In this document: one piece after another, positions 8,003-16,904 of the stretch
Layout of the letters: every line of letters begins with the position of its first letter
Numbering within the stretch: the first letter of the stretch is position 1
Source: Eisenbergiella porci
Lineage (GTDB): Bacteria; Bacillota; Clostridia; Lachnospirales; Lachnospiraceae
Assembly (NCBI RefSeq): GCF_009696275.1
Contig: NZ_VUMI01000042.1
Span: 1 to 48,015 of the forward strand
Length of the DNA stretch: 48,015 nt
Reading direction: 5' to 3'
Made by a program: the position numbers and the translations under genes
Notes under the pieces: generated by a model
Seen by the model: the letters and a program-made list of their open reading frames with translations, nothing else
What the model was told of the DNA's origin: nothing
The model's database searches: none

Positions 8003-8776
8003 CTAGGGCAAAGTCTGTTCTTTTTTCAATACCGGAACATTCACATTCCGGAATACATCATACCCTTCCACTTCCCCGATTTTTTCCAGCCCGTATTCCG
8101 CCGGATCCCCTTCCGTCTTCTTCGCCTTATTCAGAATAATATACTGGCATTTATAGTCATCTGCCAGCTCCGCAAGCAAATCGATTCTTACCGTATCCGC
8201 TTCCATCAGCGCATATATGGGATGTTCCACATGATCCCAGCTGGCTACCAGCATGTCACGGCCATAGGGCATCTGAATCTCCGACGAATACTGACGGACA
8301 AACTGCACCAGCTCCGACGGAAAGATCGCCCATACTCTCTCTTCATCCTCAGCAGGCATAATCATATCACAAATAGTTACCACAGACTGCGGAATATGGT
8401 AACGGTTCTGAGCCTGCGATATAAAAACATTCTTATATAAATATTCCCCGCTCAGCGCCAAAAGGAGAATTACCGCAACCAGGCCGATCCTTGTATGCCG
8501 GCCAATCAGTTTTACCCCTGCGTAAGCTATCACAATCGTCATAGGCAGCAGCCACAGTATACGGTAATAAGTTCCCGCCTCCTCCACCTTATCCATCACC
8601 AGCTTAAAAAGAGGGAAGAAAAACAGAACCGTTATTACCAGGGAGGACTCCAACAAAACCCTGCGTATTTTTTTATCCTTCTCCGTCGCAAGCAAATAAA
8701 TAAGCGCCACCAGAAAAAGAAACGGATAAATACCGTCACCGCAATAATCCATAAAAATCGTCAGTATCTCTCTCAA
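8003..8776 (-). CDS. C-terminal part of DUF6077-like protein (TTG start if separate)
   Basis: 257 aa with three or four membrane helices (residues about 12-125) and then a ~130-residue soluble domain. If translated independently it starts at TTG 8776 with AAAGGA about 8 bp upstream. It is in frame with the preceding ORF across a single TGA, so it may be the detached second half of one gene. Confidence 0.65.
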   Translation of the reverse strand: MREILTIFMDYCGDGIYPFLFLVALIYLLATEKDKKIRRVLLESSLVITVLFFFPLFKLVMDKVEEAGTYYRILWLLPMTIVIAYAGVKLIGRHTRIGLVAVILLLALSGEYLYKNVFISQAQNRYHIPQSVVTICDMIMPAEDEERVWAIFPSELVQFVRQYSSEIQMPYGRDMLVASWDHVEHPIYALMEADTVRIDLLAELADDYKCQYIILNKAKKTEGDPAEYGLEKIGEVEGYDVFRNVNVPVLKKEQTLP

Positions 8777-8791
8777 AATATTTTCATCCTT

Positions 8792-9877
8792 TCAGACCAG
8801 AACCAAGTAAACCGCCAGATACACAATACAGGGAATGCAGCTTGCCGCAAGCTTGGGAAGCACTGCCGGACGCCTGTCTCTCACCGCCATAACAAGGCCT
8901 GTCACGGCAATCAGCAGCCCCGTCAGGAAAGCCCCCATAGTCGTCGCCATGGCCGCCACCACATTGACCGCACTTAACAGAATCCACCAGCCGGCCTGAC
9001 TCTCCCTTTTCTCTCCGTCAGTAGATTTCATATTCCACAGATTCAGCAGACACCATAGCACCGCCAACAGCACCATATTACACAATATGGACTTTCCCTG
9101 CCACGTACGCATCAGGAAAAACGTTGCATTGGTGTAAATAGAGGTATTCCCAAAAATCTGCAGCACACTTACAAGAATCATAAACACTGCCAGCCTACGG
9201 TTCTCTTTGCCAAACAGCCTTCTTCCAATCAAATAATACAAAAGATAGGTTACCGGTATCAGCACAAGCGGCAGCACCGAATGAGCAATAATCGCCGGAT
9301 GTATTCCCGTCATCCTTGCCAGATACGCCTCCCATATAGGCAGCGACGCCAACGCATGCCGCACATCCACCGTTGTCGTAAGGCCTGTATACGGCAAAAT
9401 CCGGTAAAGTACATCCGACTGCTCCGCAATTACAGACTGCGCCACATAATACGCATCATCCCCGTCAAAGGACGCCCTTGTATATGCCATATAAATCTGA
9501 AAGAGTACCAGTCCGCCCGCCAGAATCCAGTAAAGAGCCGTTTCCACAGACGGCCTGCGCCTGCCCTCCCAAAGCTCTCTGCCGTTCTCCGCCAAATCCC
9601 CCAGCACATTCTTCCCGAAAAACAAACCTGCTGCCGACAGCAAAATAAGCGCGCCGGAATAAAGCTTTACTATTATGGGAAATCCCCAGGGCTTCATCAA
9701 AATGACAGGCACAGCAATTATCTGAAAAACTGCCAGCGCAAGGAAAAAACCAGCCAGATAAATCAGAATCGGATTCTTTTTTCTCCGCCCCCCGGACATG
9801 AACCGGGCCGGAATCAGCCCCATGCAAAAAGGAGCCGCAAACAGAACCCCAAAGGTAATCAGTACTTTTGCAATCAT
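8792..9877 (-). CDS. N-terminal part of DUF6077-like multi-TM protein
   Basis: 361 aa with about nine hydrophobic segments. It includes an extracytoplasmic-type motif FDGDDAYYVAQ at about residue 140, with acidic residues after an early helix as in GT-C glycosyltransferases. It ends at a TGA just after a hydrophobic helix (YLAVYLVLV), which is an unnatural C-terminus for a polytopic protein and supports truncation. It follows the MBOAT/SGNH pair on the same strand. Confidence 0.7.
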   Translation of the reverse strand: MIAKVLITFGVLFAAPFCMGLIPARFMSGGRRKKNPILIYLAGFFLALAVFQIIAVPVILMKPWGFPIIVKLYSGALILLSAAGLFFGKNVLGDLAENGRELWEGRRRPSVETALYWILAGGLVLFQIYMAYTRASFDGDDAYYVAQSVIAEQSDVLYRILPYTGLTTTVDVRHALASLPIWEAYLARMTGIHPAIIAHSVLPLVLIPVTYLLYYLIGRRLFGKENRRLAVFMILVSVLQIFGNTSIYTNATFFLMRTWQGKSILCNMVLLAVLWCLLNLWNMKSTDGEKRESQAGWWILLSAVNVVAAMATTMGAFLTGLLIAVTGLVMAVRDRRPAVLPKLAASCIPCIVYLAVYLVLV

Positions 9878-9956
9878 GTAAAAACCTCTCTTTATCTTCC
9901 TGCAGGCAACTGCTCAGTTCCCTCACAGTTACTTCCCAAGTCACATAAACAACAGC

Positions 9957-11018
9957 CTAATCATACCAGTTGTCATAAATTGCTTCGTAATCATAACCCG
10001 CCGCTAACTCGCGCAGGTCCTCCAAAACCGCTTTATAATTATCCTCAGTCAGTTCTCCCTCTCCATTTTCAAAGCACTCCACAATATACCGGCAGACATC
10101 CGCATGATAATGCGTATAATCCGCATAATTATTCAGATTACATACGATATCCCTGTTGTTCTGAAAACAGAATACCCTTACATTATCATACGCAAGCAGT
10201 TTTTCCGTCATATAATCCAGTTCTCTGATAACCGCATCCAGCTCCTTCTGCCGCATCACATCATTCCAGTAAAGAATACTGTACGGCGGATACCAGAAAA
10301 TGAATTCCGTTTCCGGATGAGCCTCAACAAAGGGAATAATATTGGCCTCCAGATTTGCCTGAATACCGGACACAAACGCATCCTCCGGCATCTCCTCCTC
10401 CGCTTCCTCCGCCGGAACATAATACATCAGCACATTGGCCTTCGTATAGTACTGATCCGTCCACCACGGCTTATACAGCTGTGTCCAGTCCGTCCTCTCC
10501 GTAGGATCCACCAACGGCTTGAAAATATAATTCAGCAGCACATCCTTATTAAAAAGATACTGCACATTATTAAAAGGATTTTTATCATACAAATATTCCG
10601 GAATCGGATATTTCGTCGTCTCCGTATCCGCTGAAAACGCCCCCTGATCCACGGCCATGAATATTTTTTTCACCGAATCCCCTTTCGCGTCAAAAATAAT
10701 ATCCATTATGTTGGCCTCATCTTTAGGAAACGCGCCGTTATAGCTCAGCTTCACCGTCTGCAGCCCCATCACCTCCGTAAACCAGTCCGTGTCAAAGCTT
10801 GCCGTCATGGAGGAGCCTAACAGAACACTGTCATAATCCAGCCGGCGGGCCATCCCCGGATTCTGGCTCAGCTGATTATCCACCTTATAGGGAAAATAAG
10901 CCAGGGGTTTATGATACTGAAAAAAAGGATCCACATATATCACTATAGCAGCTATCGCAAGAAAGCCTGCCAGGAGAATACTGCAAAACAAGAGCAGCCA
11001 TCTTTTACAAGGTTTCAT
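9957..11018 (-). CDS. DltD/AlgJ-like SGNH protein, partner of the adjacent MBOAT
   Basis: A 353-aa protein with an N-terminal signal-anchor helix and an extracytoplasmic SGNH-like domain. Block I is GSSMT (about residues 68-72) and the terminal block is DYTH (Asp300, His303), so the catalytic residues look present. Such proteins pair with MBOAT O-acyltransferases and help transfer acyl groups to surface polymers (AlgI/AlgJ, DltB/DltD). The start at 11018 is preferred because AGAGG lies 7 bp upstream; an in-frame ATG at 11033 has a poor site. The MBOAT gene precedes it in the operon. The polymer and acyl group are unknown. Confidence 0.8.
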   Translation of the reverse strand: MKPCKRWLLLFCSILLAGFLAIAAIVIYVDPFFQYHKPLAYFPYKVDNQLSQNPGMARRLDYDSVLLGSSMTASFDTDWFTEVMGLQTVKLSYNGAFPKDEANIMDIIFDAKGDSVKKIFMAVDQGAFSADTETTKYPIPEYLYDKNPFNNVQYLFNKDVLLNYIFKPLVDPTERTDWTQLYKPWWTDQYYTKANVLMYYVPAEEAEEEMPEDAFVSGIQANLEANIIPFVEAHPETEFIFWYPPYSILYWNDVMRQKELDAVIRELDYMTEKLLAYDNVRVFCFQNNRDIVCNLNNYADYTHYHADVCRYIVECFENGEGELTEDNYKAVLEDLRELAAGYDYEAIYDNWYD

Positions 11019-11090
11019 CCACATACCTCTCATACATTGTCACGGACAAGCCGCACTCCCTCATACCCGCTTCTCTGAAAACAGCCCGCA

Positions 11091-12599
11091 TCAGAAATTA
11101 AAATACAGGAAACTGCTGACCCCTGAAAGCGACAGCACACACCACAGAAAGAGCCCTGCCGTCACCAGCGCATTCCAGGCCTTGGGCCGGAACCTCACCG
11201 CCACTTCATCCGCATTCGGTGCAAAAAACACCACCGCCATAGTCACCACTGTAATGATACCTCCCAAATACATCTGACTGTATGGCAGGCTGTCCAAATG
11301 CAGCAGCTTTATCACATACCAGAATTCATCCAGATTGAAGGACTGCATCATCGCCTCCGCAGGAAGAGCAATCCCACCCGTAAACAAATGCCTGAAAATT
11401 TCCAGTGCCTGTCCCACTGTCTCGGATCGGAAAAAGACACAGGTCAGACTGAAATAAACAAAGGTAAATAAAACCCCGGCAACTTTAACCACCTGTCCTC
11501 TAACCGGCCCTGCTGTCTTTGCTTTGCCGCTCTGTTCCCTCTTTTCCTTCTGATGCAGCTGCCACATCCGGGTTACTATGTACAGAACCCCCTGCGTCAC
11601 ACTCCACAATACAAAAGTCCATCCGGCCCCATGCCAGATACCGCTGAGCAGATAAATCAGGAACAAATTAAAGTACATCCGTCCTCTGCCCTTTCGGTTC
11701 CCGCCCAATGGAATATATACATTTTTGGTAAAAAAACGGCTCAGTGTAATATGCCACCGTTTCCAGAAATCCACGATGCTCACAGCCTTATACGGCGAAT
11801 TAAAGTTCACAGGAATCTCTATCCCAAAGAGCCAGCCCAGCCCCCTGGCCATATTACAGTAGCCACTGAAATCAAAATACAGCTGCAACACATAAAAAAG
11901 AATCAGCAACGCACTGTCCACTCCGCTTAAGTTCAGAACATTGGCATACCCCCAGTTCACCGCTTTCCCAAACGTATCCGCGACCAAAACCTTCTTCACC
12001 ATTCCCAGCGTAAATAAAAATACGCCCCCGGCAAACCGATCCCAATCCAGCTTCTGCTTCCCGATTTTATCAAACTGCGGCATCATTTCATTGTGGTTCA
12101 CAATCGGTCCCGCTATCAGCTGCGGGAAAAAGGAGACAAACAGCGCATAATCCAGAAAACTGCACTCCCTGATTTCACCCCGGTAAGTGTCCACAAGAAA
12201 ACCAATCTGCTGGAAGGTAAAAAAACTGATTCCCAGCGGAAGCAGGATTCCCTTCAGTAAAAACGAAGTACCAAATACGGCATTTACATTTTCAATAAAA
12301 AAGTCAAAATACTTGAAATAAAAAAGAATTCCCAGATTGCACAGAACACCCGCCGCCATCATTATACGGCTCCTGTTTGGCCCCGTTGCATTTATCAGCC
12401 GAAAGCAAACATAATTAAAAAGAATACTGAAAATCATAATCAGCAGATAGCTGGGATTAAAATACCCATAAAACCACAAAGAAAAGCCTGTCAGCCACAG
12501 CTTGGCAGGCACAGCCTTCCCCCAATGGGCGAACAGATAAAACCCGCCCAGGCAAAATGGTAAAAACAGGAACAGAAATATATAAGAATTAAAAAGCAT
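11091..12599 (-). CDS. MBOAT O-acyltransferase 1 (AlgI-like)
   Basis: A 502-aa polytopic membrane protein of the MBOAT family. It carries family hallmarks PLGISFFTFQQ (about 121-131), VSFFPQLIAGPI (about 155-166), WKRWHITLSRFF and the catalytic His in GIWHGAGW (His323). MBOATs move an acyl group from a cytoplasmic donor through the membrane to an extracellular hydroxyl. It is followed at 70 bp by its SGNH partner. Its length fits the AlgI/DltB range. The donor is not indicated by its neighbours. Confidence 0.9.
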   Translation of the reverse strand: MLFNSYIFLFLFLPFCLGGFYLFAHWGKAVPAKLWLTGFSLWFYGYFNPSYLLIMIFSILFNYVCFRLINATGPNRSRIMMAAGVLCNLGILFYFKYFDFFIENVNAVFGTSFLLKGILLPLGISFFTFQQIGFLVDTYRGEIRECSFLDYALFVSFFPQLIAGPIVNHNEMMPQFDKIGKQKLDWDRFAGGVFLFTLGMVKKVLVADTFGKAVNWGYANVLNLSGVDSALLILFYVLQLYFDFSGYCNMARGLGWLFGIEIPVNFNSPYKAVSIVDFWKRWHITLSRFFTKNVYIPLGGNRKGRGRMYFNLFLIYLLSGIWHGAGWTFVLWSVTQGVLYIVTRMWQLHQKEKREQSGKAKTAGPVRGQVVKVAGVLFTFVYFSLTCVFFRSETVGQALEIFRHLFTGGIALPAEAMMQSFNLDEFWYVIKLLHLDSLPYSQMYLGGIITVVTMAVVFFAPNADEVAVRFRPKAWNALVTAGLFLWCVLSLSGVSSFLYFNF

Positions 12600-12749
12600 A
12601 TGAGTACTCCATGGAATTTTAAATTTAACCAGTCAAATTGCCGCTACAGCAAATCCCGCCTCAGGATATGCTATGCATAAATCAGTTTAGCCCAATCCAT
12701 GGATTTTTACAAGAAAAAACGTAAAAACCGGAAAATATATACAACTCCT

Positions 12750-14153
12750 TTATTTTGTTTTCTCAGAAGCCAAACGCCAATGCCTGAACAGATTATAAAG
12801 CATCACTACCATACAAATATAAAACAGTCCCATATTATAAATCGTATACCTTGTCTGGCAAAAGATTACAAGAGAAACAAGCGTCACGTTCCCTACAATT
12901 GCAAGAAGGGTAAGCCCTGCCAATGCTGCTGTCTTTTCATGCCCTCTGATCCTCACATTCCAGATAAGCAGAATAACATAAATAATATAAATGAAAAAAC
13001 TATACCAGTTTAATAAAATATTCCGTTTGGCGACAGTCGTTATCAGACCGGAAAGAACATTATCCAAAAAGGAGCCTATGATATTCAACGCATTATGCGG
13101 CATAACCGACACATTAATCGTCCGCATAATCTGATCCACCTTTTTCCCTTCTTCCACCTCTCCTCCACCATAATTCGCCTGCACATATTGTGTAATCATC
13201 GGTCCCATGGTATCAATCTGTATACAGTCATAATAATCGCCAAAATGCGTTACCCGGTTAAACCATCCTTCTCCGGCACTGTGCTTCAGATATCCCTTTT
13301 CCTCGCAAACATCATAAATCTCCAGAAAAAGTGTTCTGACCTCTTCATCTTTGATATATTCCGCATCACTTCTATCCGCCGTATAAAACGCCATTGTTGT
13401 AACAAACCGGCTGTCATTGGTGTGGCGTACTGCATTTCCACGCAAAATATAGTTATATCCAACATCAAGAAGCATAGAACAGCCCAAGATTCCCAGTGTG
13501 CACAGTATTACAGTTCCAATCCCCCAAAGGGTCTTTTTGCGGAATATATTCACAGCCACCACACAAATAATCAGCAGCGCCAATGTCATAAACATCTGTT
13601 TTCTTGTTGATACCATAACAAAAACAAGTATGCTGCTTAAAATCAGACTTTTTCTGTTCTGATGCAGACAGTATTCCAGGAGATAGCGGAAAAACAAAAG
13701 ATACAGCGCAATAACAATCCCTTCCGTCAAAATACTGTTAGAATACATAGATTCCCTCTTTGCGGCAAACCGGCACAAAAACGAAACCCCAAGCGGCATA
13801 GCCAGCGCAACAAGCGCCACAGCCTTCGGAAGCCGAAGCTCCTTCCAAAGATACCTCACCAACGTCCATGTAGCAAAAGCCATAAGCCCGCTTTGAAAAA
13901 AAGCAACGGCCGTCAGGTAAAAATCATTGGGAAACGAAGAAAAAAGCTTTCGAAAAAAAGCAAGAAACAGCGGATAAAAGGGTTCTCTTGAAAGCCGCAT
14001 GCTGATGTAGCCCGGAGAGTCCACACAAATAACCGCACCATCATAAAATGCGAAGAAGAGATAAAAACACAGACATATGCCAAGTAAAACAGCTGAGAAA
14101 GAATCTGGCTTGTCTTTTCTCAGCATTTTTGTAGGGGAATAATCCTTTTTCAT
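12750..14153 (-). CDS. multi-TM protein, GT-C-like, unassigned
   Basis: 467 aa with about ten membrane helices. Residues 40-55 after the first helix (DGAVICVDSPGYISMRL) place acidic residues in a first outer loop, as in GT-C glycosyltransferases that use polyprenyl-phosphate sugars. A large loop lies between the middle helices. AGGAGG is 5 bp before the ATG and a consensus promoter lies 65-92 bp upstream, so it is probably the first gene of the operon 14153-8003. I infer a glycan-modifying transferase but cannot name the sugar. Confidence 0.65.
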   Translation of the reverse strand: MKKDYSPTKMLRKDKPDSFSAVLLGICLCFYLFFAFYDGAVICVDSPGYISMRLSREPFYPLFLAFFRKLFSSFPNDFYLTAVAFFQSGLMAFATWTLVRYLWKELRLPKAVALVALAMPLGVSFLCRFAAKRESMYSNSILTEGIVIALYLLFFRYLLEYCLHQNRKSLILSSILVFVMVSTRKQMFMTLALLIICVVAVNIFRKKTLWGIGTVILCTLGILGCSMLLDVGYNYILRGNAVRHTNDSRFVTTMAFYTADRSDAEYIKDEEVRTLFLEIYDVCEEKGYLKHSAGEGWFNRVTHFGDYYDCIQIDTMGPMITQYVQANYGGGEVEEGKKVDQIMRTINVSVMPHNALNIIGSFLDNVLSGLITTVAKRNILLNWYSFFIYIIYVILLIWNVRIRGHEKTAALAGLTLLAIVGNVTLVSLVIFCQTRYTIYNMGLFYICMVVMLYNLFRHWRLASEKTK

Positions 14154-14217
14154 TTTGCCTCCTGTTCCAGCAGTGTATGAAAAAATTTTTTATTTAGTTT
14201 TCCCCTCACTTGTGTGT

Positions 14218-14245
14218 ATTATAATCTGATTTACAGAAATGTCAA
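14218..14245 (-). promoter_or_regulatory. consensus sigma-A promoter for the operon 14153-8003
   Basis: On the minus strand a perfect -35 TTGACA (14240-14245) and a perfect -10 TATAAT (14218-14223) are 16 bp apart. The -35 overlaps the stop region of the upstream acyltransferase gene. It makes the MBOAT/SGNH genes independent of the longer upstream operon. Confidence 0.75.
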
Positions 14246-15291
14246 GAAATTTTAAGCAACTTACTTATTAGTTTATCAACGATATATCCCATAACCACAG
14301 ACAAAATTATAACTCCGATAATCCTCATTCCCATGTAAGCCAAACACCCCAGCCTTGAACTCAGCCAGCCATAGGAGAATGCAGCTAACAGTACCGCATA
14401 TTCCAGCGGATCATGAAATAAATATATATGCATACTATGCCTCAATAACAAACGAAACCCCCACCGTTCACACAATTCTTCATATTTTTTAACCAAAATT
14501 ATGCATAGCAAATAAACTGCATAGCTACAAATAATTATGACGAAAAAATCATTCAGAAAATCTATCTTAATATCTAATATCATTATTTCAAGCAAAAATA
14601 AAAACTTACACACTCCATACTCATAATATGAATATTCTGACAACTTCTTTCTCACCCCATCAAACCAATAGCCTAATACAAACCAAAACAAATACCCCAT
14701 TCCTCTCTTAAAAAGGAAAAAATCAAATGGCAGCTGGCCATGGAAATACTGAATAAGCGCAGCAAGCACAAGGACCGGATAGATATTTCTTTTCCCGACC
14801 AATCGGTGAAGGCACCAAAAAATAATAAAACACCAAAATAAGGCTGGTAAAAACCAAAGATGCCCATCGCCTTTACCAACCAGAAATTTTACAACTGCTT
14901 CATTATAATTATCCGCATTATAATATCCTGTCATCAATTTTACCGGAAGCATAAATAACAGGCCGCATAAATAATACGGTATTATCAGTCTTTTCAGTTT
15001 ATTACATGCCAGCCTTTTTAATCCGTCTTCTTCCTTTAGACGATAAACCGCACCTGATAGAAGAAAGAAAAGCGGCATATGGAATCCATACACCCATCCG
15101 CTTAAAAATCTGATTATCCGAAATAAATTCGAATCATACACCCAAGAACTGTCTGCGGGAACTTCATAGTGTACGCCTCCCATAACCAGATAACAACTAT
15201 GCCCGATTACTACCAAAATTGTTGCTGTAACTCTAAGGAGATCATATTCATTTACTCTCCCTTTTTTTAACTCATCACCTTTAGCTTTCAT
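14242..15291 (-). CDS. acyltransferase-3 family membrane protein
   Basis: A 349-aa protein with about ten helices and the acyltransferase-3 signature at its start: EYDLLRVTATILVVIGHS (residues about 14-31), with the family's conserved Arg and His. WVYGFHMPLFFLLSGA follows. These enzymes O-acylate (usually acetylate) sugars of surface glycans. GAGGGGG precedes the ATG. It is the last gene of the seven-gene operon starting at 21507. There is no fused SGNH domain, unlike OafA-type members. Confidence 0.85.
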   Translation of the reverse strand: MKAKGDELKKGRVNEYDLLRVTATILVVIGHSCYLVMGGVHYEVPADSSWVYDSNLFRIIRFLSGWVYGFHMPLFFLLSGAVYRLKEEDGLKRLACNKLKRLIIPYYLCGLLFMLPVKLMTGYYNADNYNEAVVKFLVGKGDGHLWFLPALFWCFIIFWCLHRLVGKRNIYPVLVLAALIQYFHGQLPFDFFLFKRGMGYLFWFVLGYWFDGVRKKLSEYSYYEYGVCKFLFLLEIMILDIKIDFLNDFFVIIICSYAVYLLCIILVKKYEELCERWGFRLLLRHSMHIYLFHDPLEYAVLLAAFSYGWLSSRLGCLAYMGMRIIGVIILSVVMGYIVDKLISKLLKIS

Positions 15292-15320
15292 CTGTCCCCC
15301 TCAACAGACTGAACAATTAA

Positions 15321-16115
15321 TTAAGGATTATATCCTCCAAATAAATTGGTAACTAAAATTTTCATCAGTTCGTAATTCCCTTTAAAAAAGCTTATCTTGG
15401 TAGGTGTTTTTCCTTCTTTTGGATATCGCCGTGTTACAGGAATCTCACATGCTTTCATCCCAAGCTGAGTGGCCCGTACAGACAGATATGCAAGCAGCTC
15501 ATATGATATAAAAATATCCCTCAATGGACAAACCTCAGGATTTTCCAGATATCTTCTGGAATATGCCCTGTAAGCATTTGTAGTATCCGTAAAACGCTGC
15601 CTCGCCGTTAATGATATAAGAGGCGCATGAATCAATCTGACTGATATCAGCCTGATTAAAGGCGTATTAATTGCATGCCCGCCCTTCAGGAATCGTGACC
15701 CCTGGATAAAATCATACCCATCATTCAGTTTTTCAATAAACCGGGGAATATCTTCTATACTGTCCTTATTATTTCCATCAATCGTTATTACCCCGTCATA
15801 ACCTCGCTGAAGCGCCCACCAGATTCCCATTCTCAGCTGGGCTCCCTGACGCCCTTCATCACGCTTAATTAAAAGAGTATTTACACCCAGCTTCAGCAGC
15901 TTTTTCTGTTCCATAGAACCATCCGTCGAACCGCCGTCACACAGAACCACATCCGCACATGACATTACATTATAGTGCCTTGCCCTTTTTAACTCTTGAA
16001 GGATACGCTCCCCCTCATTAATTACAGGAATCAGAACACAATACCTGCTTTTTTTTACATCAAGCTCATATGCCTCAAATCGCGGAACACCATCCCGTCT
16101 CTCATATGCAATCAT
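15321..16115 (-). CDS. GT2 family glycosyltransferase (DPM1-like, soluble)
   Basis: A 264-aa GT-A glycosyltransferase. RYCVLIPVINEGERI marks the nucleotide-sugar binding start, LCDGGSTDGS the first acidic motif, and ITIDGNNKDS replaces the usual DxD region. There are no C-terminal membrane helices, so it resembles soluble dolichol-phosphate mannose synthase-type enzymes. Its ATG overlaps the stop of the upstream TIM-barrel gene by 4 bp (ATGA), which indicates coupling. A role in making a polyprenyl-phosphate sugar is inferred. Confidence 0.8.
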   Translation of the reverse strand: MIAYERRDGVPRFEAYELDVKKSRYCVLIPVINEGERILQELKRARHYNVMSCADVVLCDGGSTDGSMEQKKLLKLGVNTLLIKRDEGRQGAQLRMGIWWALQRGYDGVITIDGNNKDSIEDIPRFIEKLNDGYDFIQGSRFLKGGHAINTPLIRLISVRLIHAPLISLTARQRFTDTTNAYRAYSRRYLENPEVCPLRDIFISYELLAYLSVRATQLGMKACEIPVTRRYPKEGKTPTKISFFKGNYELMKILVTNLFGGYNP

Positions 16116-16900
16116 CCGAAAATTTCCCTCACATATTCTATTACTTTTTTCGTAACCTGAACATTTTCCTGGCGCCCCATTTCAATAGATATATAACCTG
16201 TATATTCCATATTTCTCAACAATCCGGCGATTTCTTTATGTATAGGATGTTCAGAAATTTTTTTCAGATTAGGTTCACTGATATGGACATGATTGATTAA
16301 ATTGATATCCTCAGCTATCACGTTCAAAGCTTCCTTATTTTCAATCATAGTACCCAAATCCAGATTTACAAGAAAACCTTTGCTGCCTATTTTTTTTACC
16401 AGCGCCAATGCCTCTGTGGTGGTATTTATATAGTTAGTATTGTAAATCGGAGGGTTCGCCTCCATAGCCAGCACAGTCCCTTTTTCTAATGCATAATCTC
16501 CCAGCTCCTTAAAAAAAGGCTCTGCACTTTCCTTTAATTCTTCTTTTTCCGCCCACCGGTTTTTAGGACAGCCGAACACCAGATTGCCACATCCGATCTG
16601 TGACGCAAAATCGATTGCCTTCTTCGTATATTCTGTAAGAACCAACCTGTCTTCAACAGTACCGAACAACTTTTCTTTTCTTCCATACCATATTGACTGC
16701 ATAGAAGAAACAGCCAAACCATATGTCTCTTTCAGCCAAACAGCAAAGGCCTGCGCCTCACCACAATGAGCATAAGGAGCATCTGGAAATAATCTGGTAG
16801 GAGCAATTTCAATCCCCGAGTATCCAGATTCCTGCAGGAAACGATACATCTCATCATCCACTTGCGGACTCCAGGCTATATTTGAAATTGACAGTTTCAT
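16112..16900 (-). CDS. sugar phosphate isomerase/epimerase-like TIM barrel
   Basis: A 262-aa protein of the AP-endonuclease-2/xylose isomerase-like TIM-barrel family (PF01261 type). Typical pieces are a start strand LSISNIAW, SGIEIAPTRL, LAMEANPP (metal-binding Glu), LVNLDLGTM, NHVHISEPNL (His) and YISIEM near the end. Members isomerise or epimerise sugars and related polyols. GAGG precedes the ATG. In this operon it probably prepares a precursor sugar for the adjacent GT2; the substrate is unknown. Confidence 0.75.
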   Translation of the reverse strand: MKLSISNIAWSPQVDDEMYRFLQESGYSGIEIAPTRLFPDAPYAHCGEAQAFAVWLKETYGLAVSSMQSIWYGRKEKLFGTVEDRLVLTEYTKKAIDFASQIGCGNLVFGCPKNRWAEKEELKESAEPFFKELGDYALEKGTVLAMEANPPIYNTNYINTTTEALALVKKIGSKGFLVNLDLGTMIENKEALNVIAEDINLINHVHISEPNLKKISEHPIHKEIAGLLRNMEYTGYISIEMGRQENVQVTKKVIEYVREIFG

Positions 16901-16904
16901 AAAA

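Larger units (their letters stand above)
8003..9877 (-). pseudogene. DUF6077-like membrane protein interrupted by one in-frame TGA
   Basis: Two consecutive open frames (9877-8792, 361 aa; 8776-8003, 257 aa) lie in the same reading frame. Only a TGA at 8794-8792 and the five codons AAG GAT GAA AAT ATT, then TTG at 8776, separate them. Read through, they give a ~624-codon multi-pass membrane protein with a soluble C-terminal domain, which resembles full-length DUF6077-type proteins (possible GT-C-like transferases). Two explanations stand: a nonsense mutation, or two genes with the second using TTG after AAAGGATG. I see no other damage. It is the last unit of the operon from the promoter at 14218-14245. 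Confidence 0.6.

Noticed and set aside
8774-8794. Selenocysteine at the in-frame TGA of the DUF6077-like gene
   Set aside because: No stem-loop of bacterial SECIS type follows the TGA, and the position is at the end of a membrane helix with no redox motif.
9281-10634. Plus-strand frames of 315 and 176 aa opposite the DUF6077-like and SGNH genes
   Set aside because: Composition (His/Arg/Pro/Ile-rich) is that of antisense shadows of hydrophobic genes; no start signals.
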